A stretch of 64,000 nt of DNA from Edaphocola flava (GCF_004118155.1 NZ_SAIQ01000005.1:1-64000); one strand, 5' to 3'; numbered from the stretch's first letter, positions 28,210 to 37,619 are shown. Notes: generated by a model from the sequence alone, not told the origin. A program made the numbers and translations.

Positions 28210-29238
28210 TTAATATATAGCGGTATAAGCCGTATTATATTCGTTGAAACTAACTTTATCCCAAGAGAAACCGTTGTCATCACTTCTGTAAACACCTTTT
28301 GAGGTAGCAATATACAGGAAGTTAACTCTGTTCCCGTCCTTATACACATTGTATTTTGCGGTAATGCCGGAAATCTTCGTGCCGATGTCCAAACCTGTAT
28401 TCGCTTTTACAAAAGAAGTCGAGGTACTGGCAAAGTACACATCATTTTCTGTTGCTACAGCCAGTGTACCGGAAGCACCGGAAGCTGCACCTACAAATTT
28501 TTCAGTGCCGGCTGTAGGCAATGAACCCACGCCAAATTTAGTCCAGTTCACTCCTTCGTTAAGGCTGTACCAGGCACCACCAAAGCCATTGTAATCTACA
28601 ATGAAGAGGTCTGTATTGTTAGAGGTCAGGAAGTAAGCAGATGCTGAAGGGAATACACCTTCTACTACTACCGCATTCCAGTTGTCGTCAACATTATCTC
28701 TGCGGTACAGTACGTTGTAATCGTCATTGAAGGCAAATACAGCATTGTTCAGCAATTGTGCAAAACTGGTGATCATTACATTCGGAGAAGTATTGGCCTG
28801 CCATTTCTTATCTTCTTTCCAGGTAATACCACCATCCTCGGAATAAGCTACGCCATTACCGATTTTAGAAGCCATATAAGTGCGTTTATGAGCCGGGCAG
28901 TCAAACACCCAGTAGCGCCATGGTTTCGGATTAAAGTCTAAGTAAGTAGATGGATTAAAATTCTTTCCGTTGTTATCGCTATAGAAAATTCTGGATTTCA
29001 GCATAATCACATTCGGACCTGCAGCAGAAACCATTGAGGCGGCATAGCCATCCGGTGGAAACATGCTGTTGAAGGTACGTCCGTCATTAGTCTTTACCAG
29101 CCAGCCTTCATCTGTAGATGCAATAACTGTATGAGGGGTAAGGATAACCGTATCATTATCTTTGCCAATATTACTTACCTTCTGGCAGCCTTGCAGTGCA
29201 GAGAATGCTAGCAGTCCGGCAATAATTTTGGATTTCAT
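28210..29238 (-). CDS. BNR/sialidase-repeat-like lipoprotein
   Basis: A 342-residue predicted lipoprotein (lipobox ALQGC, Cys18). The body has recurring Asp-box-like turns (YSEDGGITWKEDKKW, YSLNEGVNWTKFG, YRSDDNGFSWDKV), the mark of a beta-propeller of the BNR/Ycf48-like kind. Without the sialidase catalytic arginines visible it is more likely a binding or scaffold propeller (inference). The ATG at 29238 directly precedes the lipoprotein signal. Confidence 0.8.
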   Translation of the reverse strand: MKSKIIAGLLAFSALQGCQKVSNIGKDNDTVILTPHTVIASTDEGWLVKTNDGRTFNSMFPPDGYAASMVSAAGPNVIMLKSRIFYSDNNGKNFNPSTYLDFNPKPWRYWVFDCPAHKRTYMASKIGNGVAYSEDGGITWKEDKKWQANTSPNVMITSFAQLLNNAVFAFNDDYNVLYRRDNVDDNWNAVVVEGVFPSASAYFLTSNNTDLFIVDYNGFGGAWYSLNEGVNWTKFGVGSLPTAGTEKFVGAASGASGTLAVATENDVYFASTSTSFVKANTGLDIGTKISGITAKYNVYKDGNRVNFLYIATSKGVYRSDDNGFSWDKVSFNEYNTAYTAIY

Positions 29239-29358
29239 GAATCTAATGGGCATACGTTTAAATTTTGCTCAAGATGCTAAAAAAATATGGGAATAGCAAG
29301 CAAGATAAGGAAAAAATATATACTTTCTGCAGGCCTCCCTTGAAATTATTATGGGGAA

Positions 29359-30288
29359 TTAAATTCCCATCAGTTCCATGATCTTTTCCAGTTCTTCATC
29401 ACTGTAAAATTCAATAGTGATGCTTCCCTTGCCGGTCTTTTTACGGTCCAGCTGTACCTTGGCAGAAAAGTGACTGGCCATGTTGTCTTCGATGCGCTTA
29501 TAGGCTGGAGGTAATTTGTTTCCGTCCTTAGGTGCAGCCGCAGGCTTACGTTCCTGCTGCATCGCTTTTACCATGGCTTCTACCTGGCGTACAGAAAGAC
29601 CTTTAGTCATGGCTTCGCGATAGACATACAGCTGCTCATCTACATTTTCCAATGCAATAATAGAGCGGGCATGTCCCATACTGAGCGAACCGTCCCGAAC
29701 TGCTTTCTGGATATCCGGAGGCAGTTTCAGCAAACGCAGGTAGTTGGCTACCGTACTACGTTCTTTCTTCATGCGTTCTGCTACCTGTTCCTGTGTCAGG
29801 GTACATTCTTCCATCAGTCGCTTATAGCTGAGTGCTATCTCAATGGCATTCAGGTTTTCCCTTTGCAGGTTTTCCAGCAGCGCCATTTCCAGCAGTTCCT
29901 GATCATTCGCTTCGCGGATATATGCAGGTATGTCTTTAAGGCCGGCCATTTTGGAGGCTCTCCATCTGCGTTCTCCGGAGATCAGCTGATAGTCGCCATT
30001 GGCCAGTTTTACCACCGTTACCGGTTGTATGATATCGTGCAGTTTTATACTTTCTGAGAGCTCTCGCAAAGCAACTTCATCGAAGTCGTATCTTGGTTGC
30101 TTGGGATTGACCTTGATCTGATCGACCGGGATGCGGCCGATATTCACGGGAGTTCTCTTTACTGCACTATTATCTGTCAATCCGGCATCGCTGGACTTCA
30201 GTTCTTCATCAATATTATTCAGCAGCGCCCTGATGCCTTTGCCTAAGGCCTGCTTCTTATTGTTGTTGCTTGGGGGCATATTATGCAT
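29359..30288 (-). CDS. parB: Chromosome-partitioning protein ParB
   Basis: A 309-residue ParB/Spo0J CTP switch that loads on parS and spreads as a DNA clamp. Parts: N-terminal ParA-stimulating KQALGKGIRALL, the CTP-binding domain (IKVNPKQPRYDFDE and GERRWRASKMAG), the parS-reading helix-turn-helix (LTQEQVAERMKKERSTVANYLRLLKLP) and a C-terminal dimer domain. It overlaps the end of parA by 8 bases from this ATG; a second ATG 9 bases later would give no overlap. I saw no perfect parS in the window. Confidence 0.96.
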   Translation of the reverse strand: MHNMPPSNNNKKQALGKGIRALLNNIDEELKSSDAGLTDNSAVKRTPVNIGRIPVDQIKVNPKQPRYDFDEVALRELSESIKLHDIIQPVTVVKLANGDYQLISGERRWRASKMAGLKDIPAYIREANDQELLEMALLENLQRENLNAIEIALSYKRLMEECTLTQEQVAERMKKERSTVANYLRLLKLPPDIQKAVRDGSLSMGHARSIIALENVDEQLYVYREAMTKGLSVRQVEAMVKAMQQERKPAAAPKDGNKLPPAYKRIEDNMASHFSAKVQLDRKKTGKGSITIEFYSDEELEKIMELMGI

Positions 30289-31084
30289 TTATATTACTTT
30301 CAGAATTTTTAATCTTGGTCAGGTTATTCTTTTGCAGAATCTCTTTGGCCAGGTTCAGGTAATTGATCGCACCGGTACTTTCGGTGTCATACATCAATAC
30401 CGGCTTACCAAAGCTAGGTGCTTCTCCCAGTTTGGTGTTACGGTGAATAATTGTTTTGAATACCAGTTCTTCGAAGTGATTTTTAATCTCTTCTACAACC
30501 TGGTTGCTCAGGCGTAAACGGCCATCATACATCGTCATTAAGATACCTTCGATCTGCAGTGCAGGGTTTAATCTTGTCTGTACGATCTTGATGGTGTTCA
30601 GGAGCTTGCCTAAACCCTCCAGGGCGAAAAACTCGCACTGTACCGGAATGATTACAGCATCAGCAGCAGTAAGTGCGTTCACGGTAATCAGACCTAAAGA
30701 CGGGGAACAGTCGATGATGATAAAGTCAAACTCCTGATGCAGTTCCGCAATGGCCTGCTTCAGGATGTGCTCCCTGTTAGGGTGATTAATCAGTTCGATC
30801 TCGGCGCCCACCAGGTCCAGGTGAGAAGGCAGTACATACAGGTTTGGTGTTTCTGTTTCCAGCATGATCTGCCTGATCGGCATTTCATTCACCAGACAGT
30901 CGTATAAACTGACTTGTATATTTCTCAGGTCAAATCCGTTGCCGGAAGTGCTATTGGCCTGTGGATCTGCGTCAATAAGCAATGTTTTGTATTCCAAAAC
31001 CGCAAGGCTGGCCGCAAGATTAATGGCAGTAGTGGTTTTGCCGACTCCCCCTTTCTGATTGGCAATAGCTAATACTTTAGTCAT
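30281..31084 (-). CDS. parA: Chromosome-partitioning ATPase ParA
   Basis: A 267-residue ParA/Soj Walker-type ATPase. The deviant Walker A is KGGVGKTTT near residue 11, followed by IDADPQANS and IIDCSPSLG. It binds DNA as an ATP dimer and, with ParB, segregates the replication origin. parA-parB form an operon transcribed leftward. Confidence 0.96.
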   Translation of the reverse strand: MTKVLAIANQKGGVGKTTTAINLAASLAVLEYKTLLIDADPQANSTSGNGFDLRNIQVSLYDCLVNEMPIRQIMLETETPNLYVLPSHLDLVGAEIELINHPNREHILKQAIAELHQEFDFIIIDCSPSLGLITVNALTAADAVIIPVQCEFFALEGLGKLLNTIKIVQTRLNPALQIEGILMTMYDGRLRLSNQVVEEIKNHFEELVFKTIIHRNTKLGEAPSFGKPVLMYDTESTGAINYLNLAKEILQKNNLTKIKNSESNINA

Positions 31085-31132
31085 ACGTTGTACAATTTCT
31101 TTAAATAGTCTTGTTCTATTGTGTCTTCCGGC

Positions 31133-31813
31133 TTATTTGACCGTAATGGTTTCTCCGATTTTTGGCAGGAGCAATGTTGCTCCGGATGCCTGGAATGCAG
31201 CCTGTGCCGCATCCTTGTTGATCACGATATACCCGAAGGTATCATAGTGTACGCCCACGATCTGTTTACAACCGATCATTTCTGCGGCGATCACAGCATC
31301 ATCCACATCCATAGTGAAGTTACCTCCGATAGGCATAATCGCAAAATCAGGGCTGCCGTATTTTGGAATCATGGTAAATTCTGCAGTAAGGCTGGTATCT
31401 CCGGTATAGTAAAAGCTACCTTCCCGGGTTTTGATCAGGAAGCCGCCGGGGTTACCTCCATAGCTGCCATCTGGAAGGGCACTGCTGTGTGCTGCGGGTA
31501 CAAAATGAACTTTACCGAAATCAAATGTTTTGGTACCGAAATTCATCGGATGTACTTTTTCGTAGCCTTGCTTGGTTACCCAATCGATGATCTCGAAGTT
31601 GGATACTACTGTAGCCTGCGTTTGCTTTGCCAGCGCGATCAGGTCTGCAACGTGATCGCCATGACCGTGTGATACAAAAATGTAATCTGCTTTTATCGCA
31701 GCCATATCCACCTCTTTAGCCAGGGAATTAGGACTGATAAAAGGATCAAACAGGATAGTAGTATCACCAAAATTCACAGAAAAGCACGCGTGTCCGAAAA
31801 AAGTAAAGTTCAT
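31133..31813 (-). CDS. UPF0173-type metal-dependent hydrolase (MBL fold)
   Basis: A 226-residue metallo-beta-lactamase-fold protein with the metal-binding HGHGDH (FVSHGHGDHVADL), a later His in PAAHSS, Asp in YTGDTSL and the final His in VGVHYDTFG. Substrate is unknown for this group. The ATG at 31813 gives the canonical start MNFTFFGHACF; a -7 TATTTTTG on the same strand at 31855-31848 fits that start and not the longer frame. Confidence 0.9.
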   Translation of the reverse strand: MNFTFFGHACFSVNFGDTTILFDPFISPNSLAKEVDMAAIKADYIFVSHGHGDHVADLIALAKQTQATVVSNFEIIDWVTKQGYEKVHPMNFGTKTFDFGKVHFVPAAHSSALPDGSYGGNPGGFLIKTREGSFYYTGDTSLTAEFTMIPKYGSPDFAIMPIGGNFTMDVDDAVIAAEMIGCKQIVGVHYDTFGYIVINKDAAQAAFQASGATLLLPKIGETITVK

Positions 31814-31847
31814 TGGTCTTACGGAGGTTTTTATGGTCCGTAACCTA

Positions 31848-31855
31848 CAAAAATA
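31848..31855 (-). promoter_or_regulatory. -7 element TATTTTTG of the MBL gene
   Basis: On the minus strand, 34 bases upstream of the start codon. Confidence 0.6.
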
Positions 31856-31897
31856 ACATCTTAATGTCAATTTTGAATGAATTGTTTTGTGTTTCTG

Positions 31898-33112
31898 TCA
31901 TCGGGTATCTGAAAGCTTGTGCTGACGCAGGGTATGCACAAAATAAGCACTTACATGCTCCAGTTCATAGTGCCTGCGGATGAGCTGAAATGCCTGTTCG
32001 CCCATTTCAGTCACCATATTTATATTATTTAAAAGGCTAATGCAATGTGTTGCAAATGCCGGAGCAGTGTCCGCCACGAGGACTTCTTTGCCATCGGTGG
32101 CTGCTTCGATACCCTGCAGTCCTACAGAAGTCGTGATCACGGCCTTGCCGCGGGCCATTGATTGGAGTATTTTTACCCTTATGCCGCCGCCGGAATGGAT
32201 GGGTACGATCAGGATATTTTTATCTTGTTCAAATGCCCTGGCATCAGCCACTTCGCCCGCCACAGTAACACCAGGCCAGTGGCCGGTGGTAAAGGACTCG
32301 GGCATATTGCGGCCGGCAAGGTGTAGTTGTGCCAAGGGTACTTGCTGCAATACAATAGGCCATACATGCTCCAGGAACCATAATATGCCTTCCTGGTTCG
32401 GTTGCCAGTCCATTGCCCCGATATGATAAAGGCTCAGGGCGATATTGTTTACTTCATCTTTACTGATCTGGGCAGCAGGTAAGGCAAATGGCACCGTTAC
32501 AATAGGAATGCTACAGTCTGCCTGGCGATAATGTGCCGCATCAACAGGAGAAATAGCAGCGATGAGATCGTAATCGTTTTTATGTTTTAATTCATATTTT
32601 TTCAAGGCCGCAGCCAGCTGATGCAAGTACCATTTCTTTGCCGGATTTCCCGTTGTCCGGGCCAGTCGTTCCCATATTTCAAACTCTACATTATGCTGGC
32701 GATAGCAAATTACAGCCTTGCTGTGTTTACGGATCAGGGGCACATAGGGCGTAACAAATAAACCTTCCAGCAATACCACATCAAAGGTTTGCTCCTGCAG
32801 TATCCTGGTCAGTGCAGCTGCAAATGCGGCATTGATAAACCGGGCTATGTTATACGATTTGCCCCGAAGCAGATGCGTCAGTGCCGCGACCGGCTTTATA
32901 CGATTATCAACATCGACAGTAACAACCTGTTTTAATTGGTTGAATAATGCCGGGAATTGCTGTTCCGTAACCCGGTGGCGGGTTGTATTCATAGATAACA
33001 GACTTACCTCTGCATCTTGCAGCAGTAAACCCTCCAGCATATTATTAACCGCGAGATTACCCCCGTCGTTTAAAGGATAGGGAATGCGGTTGGTCAGTAC
33101 TAAGATTCTCAT
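31898..33112 (-). CDS. Glycosyltransferase, GT-B fold (group 1/family 4-like)
   Basis: A 404-residue cytoplasmic glycosyltransferase. N-terminal Rossmann start MRILVLTNRIPYPLNDGG, and a C-terminal nucleotide-sugar domain with HLAGR, VAGEVADARAFEQDKNILIVPIHSGGGIRVKILQSMARGKAVITT and the conserved final Glu region GIEA. It likely adds sugar to a surface polysaccharide or lipid. Its ATG overlaps the stop of the histidine kinase gene by 4 bases, so translation is probably coupled. Confidence 0.88.
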   Translation of the reverse strand: MRILVLTNRIPYPLNDGGNLAVNNMLEGLLLQDAEVSLLSMNTTRHRVTEQQFPALFNQLKQVVTVDVDNRIKPVAALTHLLRGKSYNIARFINAAFAAALTRILQEQTFDVVLLEGLFVTPYVPLIRKHSKAVICYRQHNVEFEIWERLARTTGNPAKKWYLHQLAAALKKYELKHKNDYDLIAAISPVDAAHYRQADCSIPIVTVPFALPAAQISKDEVNNIALSLYHIGAMDWQPNQEGILWFLEHVWPIVLQQVPLAQLHLAGRNMPESFTTGHWPGVTVAGEVADARAFEQDKNILIVPIHSGGGIRVKILQSMARGKAVITTSVGLQGIEAATDGKEVLVADTAPAFATHCISLLNNINMVTEMGEQAFQLIRRHYELEHVSAYFVHTLRQHKLSDTR

Positions 33113-34389
33113 TTTTCAGCCTCCGGTTTTGGAAGGATGATGGTAAAAGATGAGCCATGGTTAGGCTCACTTTCACAAATGATTTTGCCCTCATGCAAAT
33201 CCATTATGGCTTTTACATAGTTAAGCCCGATACCAAATCCTTTTACATTATGCACGTTACCTGTAGATACACGATAGAAACGCTCAAAGATGTGCCGGAC
33301 ATTACTTTTGTCAATACCAATGCCATTATCAGAGATGGTAAGGCTTACCTGTTTGGGCTGATCTTTCAGAATGACAGATATCTTAGGGCTCACCTCTTCC
33401 GGTGTGTATTTGATTGCATTGTCGATAAGGTTACTCAGAGCAATGCTCATATGTTCTATATCAATATTCAGCATCACAGGCTGCTCGCCCAGATCGGCGA
33501 GTACGATGCCTTGACGGCTTTCCAGTTTGGTATGATACATCGAGATCACGTCTGTAATGATAGGACGTATATCGGTCATCTTTTTATTGAGCTCCAGCTC
33601 TCTTTTCTGTCCCAGCGACATCTGTAATACACGTTCTACCTGCATTTCAAGCCTTTTAGCTTCAGACTCAATAATAGTTGCATAATTGAGCAGGCGCCCC
33701 GGATTCTGAATAATGGTAGGCTTCTTCAATACAGATGATGCCAGTTGTATGCTCGCCAGCGGTGTTTTAAACTCGTGCGTCATGTTTTTCACAAAGTCTT
33801 TCTGCATTTGGCTCAGGCGCTTCTGGTTCAGGATCACATATACGATATAGGCCATAAACAGCAGTACACCAACGAGGAAGACAGAGGAGATCATCCAGAA
33901 GGTAAGCTGAGACGCGAGGTAGTCTTTGCGGGTAGGGAAGTATACCACAAAGTAGTAGTTCTCGATTTTTGTTTTGGGAATGTCCACGAAATCTGTTGGA
34001 CGGGCAGTACGGTTACTCAGGTTAATGAAGCGTTTGTACTCCATATCATTATTCATACAATCATGCAGACCGTATACAAAATCTGTGTAGAGATCATTGG
34101 TCGTAAAGGACTCTTTCAGGAAATGCTCCAGAATCTCCTGCTCTATATGTTCATTGATCTTTACAAAATAATAATCTGACGATACTCGGGTCACAACATT
34201 GTACATCGCGGCTTGCGACTGCTTGTACTCCCAAACTTTCACTGCTACATCTCTCAGTGCAATATTTACATTGAGGTCAAATTTTTTGTTCTCAAATACA
34301 TATGCCCTGCGTACCCAATATACCTGAGTAATTACAATCCCCACGGTACAGAGGGATGCCAGGATAAATATTAATCTTAAATTTTTCAT
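33109..34389 (-). CDS. Membrane sensor histidine kinase
   Basis: A 426-residue two-component sensor: transmembrane helix 1 (about 6-25), a periplasmic sensor region (about 28-165), transmembrane helix 2 (about 170-192), the H-box with His205 in MTHEFKTPLASI and the ATPase with N-box NLIDNAIKYTPEE, G1 ISDNGIGI and G2 GFGIGLNYV. No HAMP domain is obvious. It overlaps ruvC upstream and the glycosyltransferase downstream by 4 bases each and has no adjoining regulator; the OmpR-type regulator at 40456 is the nearest candidate partner (inference; the pair resembles the RprX/RprY type of Bacteroides). Confidence 0.92.
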   Translation of the reverse strand: MKNLRLIFILASLCTVGIVITQVYWVRRAYVFENKKFDLNVNIALRDVAVKVWEYKQSQAAMYNVVTRVSSDYYFVKINEHIEQEILEHFLKESFTTNDLYTDFVYGLHDCMNNDMEYKRFINLSNRTARPTDFVDIPKTKIENYYFVVYFPTRKDYLASQLTFWMISSVFLVGVLLFMAYIVYVILNQKRLSQMQKDFVKNMTHEFKTPLASIQLASSVLKKPTIIQNPGRLLNYATIIESEAKRLEMQVERVLQMSLGQKRELELNKKMTDIRPIITDVISMYHTKLESRQGIVLADLGEQPVMLNIDIEHMSIALSNLIDNAIKYTPEEVSPKISVILKDQPKQVSLTISDNGIGIDKSNVRHIFERFYRVSTGNVHNVKGFGIGLNYVKAIMDLHEGKIICESEPNHGSSFTIILPKPEAEK

Positions 34390-34958
34390 TTTTTCACTTC
34401 CTTTATTCGGTCCGGGTTACTGGCAATAAAATCTGCCCAGCCTTTAACGACTTTCTTTTTAGCGGTAATACGGGCTACGGTCTCTCCGCCACGGGACTGG
34501 TAATGATGGCATAGGGCTACCGCTACAGCATCTGTTGCATCAAGATAATCAGGATTGGCCTCAAATTTCAGGATATGCTGCAGCATTTTCCAGACCTGTT
34601 CTTTAGAGGCATTGCCATTACCGGTTACCGATTGCTTTATTTTTTTTGGAGCATATTCTACCGTACGGCTACCATGCGCCATAGCCGCTGCAATAGCTAC
34701 TCCCTGGGCCCTGCCCAGTTTCAGCATACTTTGTACATTTTTTCCGTAAAACGGAGCCTCCAGTGCCACGGCAATCGGTTGGTGTCTTTGCACAAGGGCA
34801 CTTACCCGCTCAAAAATATAATTGAGCCGGTCGCCATGATCTTTATGCTTGGAAAGGTGCAATACGCCCATTTCCAGCAGAGAAATTGTACTTTTGTCAA
34901 CCGATATTACACCATAACCCATTACGAGTGTCCCGGGATCTATTCCTATAATGACCAA
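34386..34958 (-). CDS. ruvC: Crossover junction endodeoxyribonuclease RuvC
   Basis: RuvC resolves Holliday junctions. The acidic site is visible: Asp in IIGIDPGT, Glu in VALEAPF and the paired Asp in LDATDAVAVALCH. No in-frame ATG precedes the conserved start; the TTG at 34958 gives MVIIGIDPG, the canonical N-terminus, and 190 residues, while the TTG at 35000 would add 14 residues. A minus-strand TAGTTTTG at 35027-35020 can drive it. The divergent gene starts at 35015, so the two promoter regions overlap. Confidence 0.92.
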   Translation of the reverse strand: MVIIGIDPGTLVMGYGVISVDKSTISLLEMGVLHLSKHKDHGDRLNYIFERVSALVQRHQPIAVALEAPFYGKNVQSMLKLGRAQGVAIAAAMAHGSRTVEYAPKKIKQSVTGNGNASKEQVWKMLQHILKFEANPDYLDATDAVAVALCHHYQSRGGETVARITAKKKVVKGWADFIASNPDRIKEVKK

Positions 34959-35014
34959 ACTTGTGGATTTAAACGATTTAGATGGCTGAAGAAGCCCCAA
35001 GCCATTGCCAATTT

Positions 35015-35974
35015 ATGAACAAAACTACCAAAAAAATATGGCTCCGTTATATTTTCACACCGGCGCTTCTTGTTTTATTATTGTTTCTTATATATAGGCA
35101 ACTGACCCTTAGGGGAGACCTTGCAAAACAGTGGGCAACACTGCGCGAACAATTAAATGGACGCACGCTGAAATGGTTCCTGCTGGTACTACTGCTCGCC
35201 CCCCTCAACTGGACCCTGGAGGCATTAAAATGGCGTAAGCTCTTATCACGCATCAACCCACTTCCTTTTTACAGGGCTTACCTGTCTATGCTTACCGGAA
35301 TGGCCTTTTCGCTGGTTACGCCCAACAGGGTTGGGGACTTTGCCGGTCGCATTATGCATGTTCCTGACCGCTATAAATTAAAGGCTGCTCTGGCCAGTAT
35401 GATCGGCAGTATTGCGCAGATGTGTATTACGGCGAGCTTTGGCATCATAGGGCTGATCTATTATAATATTCACTTTGGGAACAAGGCCAGTTTAATTGCC
35501 CTGATTGCAGCCGTATTTATTGCCGTGCTGATCCTGGTGCTGTATCTTAAGGTTGGCAGGCTCTCTTCCTGGTCTACCCGTAACCGCACGCTCCGAAAGG
35601 TGAATGTGGCCCTTCGTGTATTGAAGTCTTACCAGAAAAAAGACCTCTTGTATATTCTTGGTTTAGCACTGGGGCGGTTCCTCATATATAATCTTCAGTT
35701 TTTATTACTTGTAAATATCCTGGGTGCCGGAGTGCCCTGGGTACCTGGTTTTATGATGTCGGGCCTTATGTTCTGGACCCTGGCTGTTGTGCCCTCTATT
35801 GCCATGCTGGAGCTGGGCGTGCGTGGCTATACCGGTATATTCCTGTTTGTACAGACAGGACTGACTACAGCAAGCCTGGCTATACTGGGAGGCTCTTATC
35901 TTTTATGGGTAATCAATATGGTGTTGCCCGCAGTATTTGGCAGCCTGGCTATCCTGGCCATCCGGCGAAAATAA
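35015..35974 (+). CDS. Lysylphosphatidylglycerol synthase TM-region-like protein (UPF0104)
   Basis: A 319-residue polytopic membrane protein with about eight hydrophobic helices and the family landmarks SLVTPNRVGDFAGRI and an ALGRFLIYNLQF segment. This fold is the flippase half of MprF and also stands alone in many bacteria, where its lipid substrate is unknown. The ATG at 35015 is preferred over 34982 because it directly precedes the first helix. Confidence 0.85.
   Translation: MNKTTKKIWLRYIFTPALLVLLLFLIYRQLTLRGDLAKQWATLREQLNGRTLKWFLLVLLLAPLNWTLEALKWRKLLSRINPLPFYRAYLSMLTGMAFSLVTPNRVGDFAGRIMHVPDRYKLKAALASMIGSIAQMCITASFGIIGLIYYNIHFGNKASLIALIAAVFIAVLILVLYLKVGRLSSWSTRNRTLRKVNVALRVLKSYQKKDLLYILGLALGRFLIYNLQFLLLVNILGAGVPWVPGFMMSGLMFWTLAVVPSIAMLELGVRGYTGIFLFVQTGLTTASLAILGGSYLLWVINMVLPAVFGSLAILAIRRK
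35020..35027 (-). promoter_or_regulatory. -7 element TAGTTTTG upstream of ruvC
   Basis: On the minus strand and inside the first codons of the divergent membrane protein gene. Confidence 0.5.
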
Positions 35975-36015
35975 AATGATGTAAGTTTTTGTGATATAGG
36001 TGTTTTGGTATATAT

Positions 36016-36046
36016 TTGGCTTTACTGCTAAAATAGAGTACCTTTG
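36016..36046 (+). promoter_or_regulatory. Promoter of queA
   Basis: TTG at 36016-36018, 20-base spacer, TACCTTTG at 36039-36046, then CA; leader about 45 bases. Confidence 0.75.
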
Positions 36047-36096
36047 CAGACTTATTTTTAAAATAACCCTCAAAACACACACATATCCTGTAAGAT

Positions 36097-37146
36097 ATGA
36101 AGCTATCACAGTTTAAATTTGACATGCCGATCGAGCTGATCGCGCAAAACCCTGCTAAAGAGAGAGATCAAAGCCGCCTGATGGTGATTCACCGCGATAC
36201 CGGCAAGATCGAACACAAAGTTTTCAAAGACGTTTTAAATTATTTCGAGGACAAAGATGTGATGGTGGTGAACAACACTAAAGTGTTCCCTGCACGTCTG
36301 TACGGAAAAAAAGAAAAAACCGGCGCAAAGATTGAAGTATTCCTGCTGAGAGAGTTGCATAAAGCAAACCGCTTATGGGATGTAATCGTTGACCCGGCCC
36401 GTAAAATCCGAGTAGGTAATAAACTGTACTTCGGAGATAATGATGAATTGGTAGCAGAAGTAATTGATAATACTACTTCCCGTGGTCGTACAATCCGTTT
36501 CCTTTTTGACGGTGATGATGCTGCTTTTAAACAAGTCCTGGACAGTATGGGCGAAACCCCGCTGCCTAAACTGTTTAAGCGCAAGCCAGAGGAAGAAGAT
36601 AAAGAGCGCTACCAGACGGTATATGCCAAGTATGAAGGTGCTGTAGCAGCGCCGACTGCTGGTCTGCACTTCAGCCGTGAGCTGATCAAACGCCTGGAGA
36701 TTGAAGGGGTGAAATTTGCAGAAATTACACTGCATACCGGTTTAGGTACTTTCAGACCAATTGAGGTTGAAGACCTGAGCAAACATAAAATGGATGCAGA
36801 ATATTTCCGTGTAGATGAGTATGCCTGTAGTATTGTAAACAAAGCACTGGAGCAGAAAAAACGCATCTGTGCTGTAGGTACAACTACTATGCGCGCCCTG
36901 GAAAGCTCTGTTACCGCACAGGGTTTTCTGAAGCCGGAAGAAGGCTGGACAAACCTGTTCATTCATCCGCCGCATGAGTTCTCTATTGCAAATTCACTGA
37001 TCACAAACTTTCACCTGCCTAAAACCAGTTTGCTGATTATGGCCTGTGCATTTGGTGGTTATGACCTGGCAATGGAAGCCTATCATACTGCAATCAAAGA
37101 AAAATACAATTTCTTCAGCTACGGAGATGCAATGCTGATCCTGTAG
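36097..37146 (+). CDS. queA: S-adenosylmethionine:tRNA ribosyltransferase-isomerase
   Basis: A 349-residue QueA, which moves the ribosyl part of SAM onto preQ1 in tRNA to make epoxyqueuosine. Seen blocks: [21 protein letters not shown] at the start, [42 protein letters not shown]-like [15 protein letters not shown] and [15 protein letters not shown]-like end. Length is typical. No other queuosine gene adjoins. Confidence 0.96.
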   Translation: MKLSQFKFDMPIELIAQNPAKERDQSRLMVIHRDTGKIEHKVFKDVLNYFEDKDVMVVNNTKVFPARLYGKKEKTGAKIEVFLLRELHKANRLWDVIVDPARKIRVGNKLYFGDNDELVAEVIDNTTSRGRTIRFLFDGDDAAFKQVLDSMGETPLPKLFKRKPEEEDKERYQTVYAKYEGAVAAPTAGLHFSRELIKRLEIEGVKFAEITLHTGLGTFRPIEVEDLSKHKMDAEYFRVDEYACSIVNKALEQKKRICAVGTTTMRALESSVTAQGFLKPEEGWTNLFIHPPHEFSIANSLITNFHLPKTSLLIMACAFGGYDLAMEAYHTAIKEKYNFFSYGDAMLIL

Positions 37147-37171
37147 TAAAGACATTATACCATTATTATAG

Positions 37172-37205
37172 AAGTCCTCAATAGTCTTATTGAGGACTTT
37201 TTTTA
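37172..37205 (+). terminator. queA terminator
   Basis: Perfect 12-bp stem (37172-37183 with 37188-37199) and a run of T. Confidence 0.85.
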
Positions 37206-37247
37206 TATAAAACATGGTTTTAATGTGTTGTTGTCCGAAAAATGTTC

Positions 37248-37255
37248 TATATTTG
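37248..37255 (+). promoter_or_regulatory. -7 element TATATTTG of rpsU
   Basis: TAnnTTTGCC, with TTG at 37228-37230 (17-base spacer); leader about 30 bases. Confidence 0.65.
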
Positions 37256-37271
37256 CCGTCTATTTTTCACC

Positions 37272-37281
37272 AAAAGGAGGT
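37272..37281 (+). promoter_or_regulatory. Strong Shine-Dalgarno of rpsU
   Basis: AAAAGGAGGT, 8 bases before the ATG, can pair fully with the 3' end of bacterial 16S rRNA. The other genes here lack such a site and instead have A-rich starts. Known work on Flavobacterium shows the anti-SD is masked in part by bS21, and rpsU is among the few genes keeping a strong SD for self-control. Confidence 0.85.
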
Positions 37282-37289
37282 ATTAAAGC

Positions 37290-37487
37290 ATGCTAATTAT
37301 CGATTCTAAGGATTGCGAGAATATTGACAAAGCGCTCAAAAAGTATAAGAAGAAATTTGAGAAGTCTCGTACGTTGAACCAACTGCGCAGACGCCAGTCT
37401 TTCACGAAACCATCTATCCAAAAGAGAGAGGAAGTACTGAAAGCCGCATATCGTCAGCAAATTCTTGCTGGAAAAGTGGAATTATAA
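37290..37487 (+). CDS. rpsU: Small ribosomal subunit protein bS21
   Basis: A 65-residue, highly basic ribosomal protein of the 30S platform. KALKKYKKKFEKSRTLNQLRRRQSF is the family core (the first part is residues 15-27). In Bacteroidota bS21 takes part in hiding the anti-Shine-Dalgarno. The gene has its own promoter, a strong SD and its own terminator, so its expression can be controlled at translation by free bS21 levels (established for Flavobacterium, inferred here). Confidence 0.97.
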   Translation: MLIIDSKDCENIDKALKKYKKKFEKSRTLNQLRRRQSFTKPSIQKREEVLKAAYRQQILAGKVEL

Positions 37488-37514
37488 TTTCCCCTTTTCT
37501 CGAAAAAGGCACTT

Positions 37515-37549
37515 AAACGGGCTAACTGATTCAGTTAGCCCGTTTTTTT
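37515..37549 (+). terminator. rpsU terminator
   Basis: Perfect 15-bp stem (37515-37529 with 37531-37545) with a T-tract. Confidence 0.88.
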
Positions 37550-37619
37550 GTTATAAATTAGTCAAAGCCTGAAAACATTATGGCTTAATGTGTATTTTTA
37601 TATCGCAGAACTAACCCTG

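Noticed and set aside
29359-31084. parAB as part of an integrated plasmid
   Set aside because: Sequence and context (typical chromosomal ParA/ParB, no replication or transfer genes) fit the chromosomal partition system.
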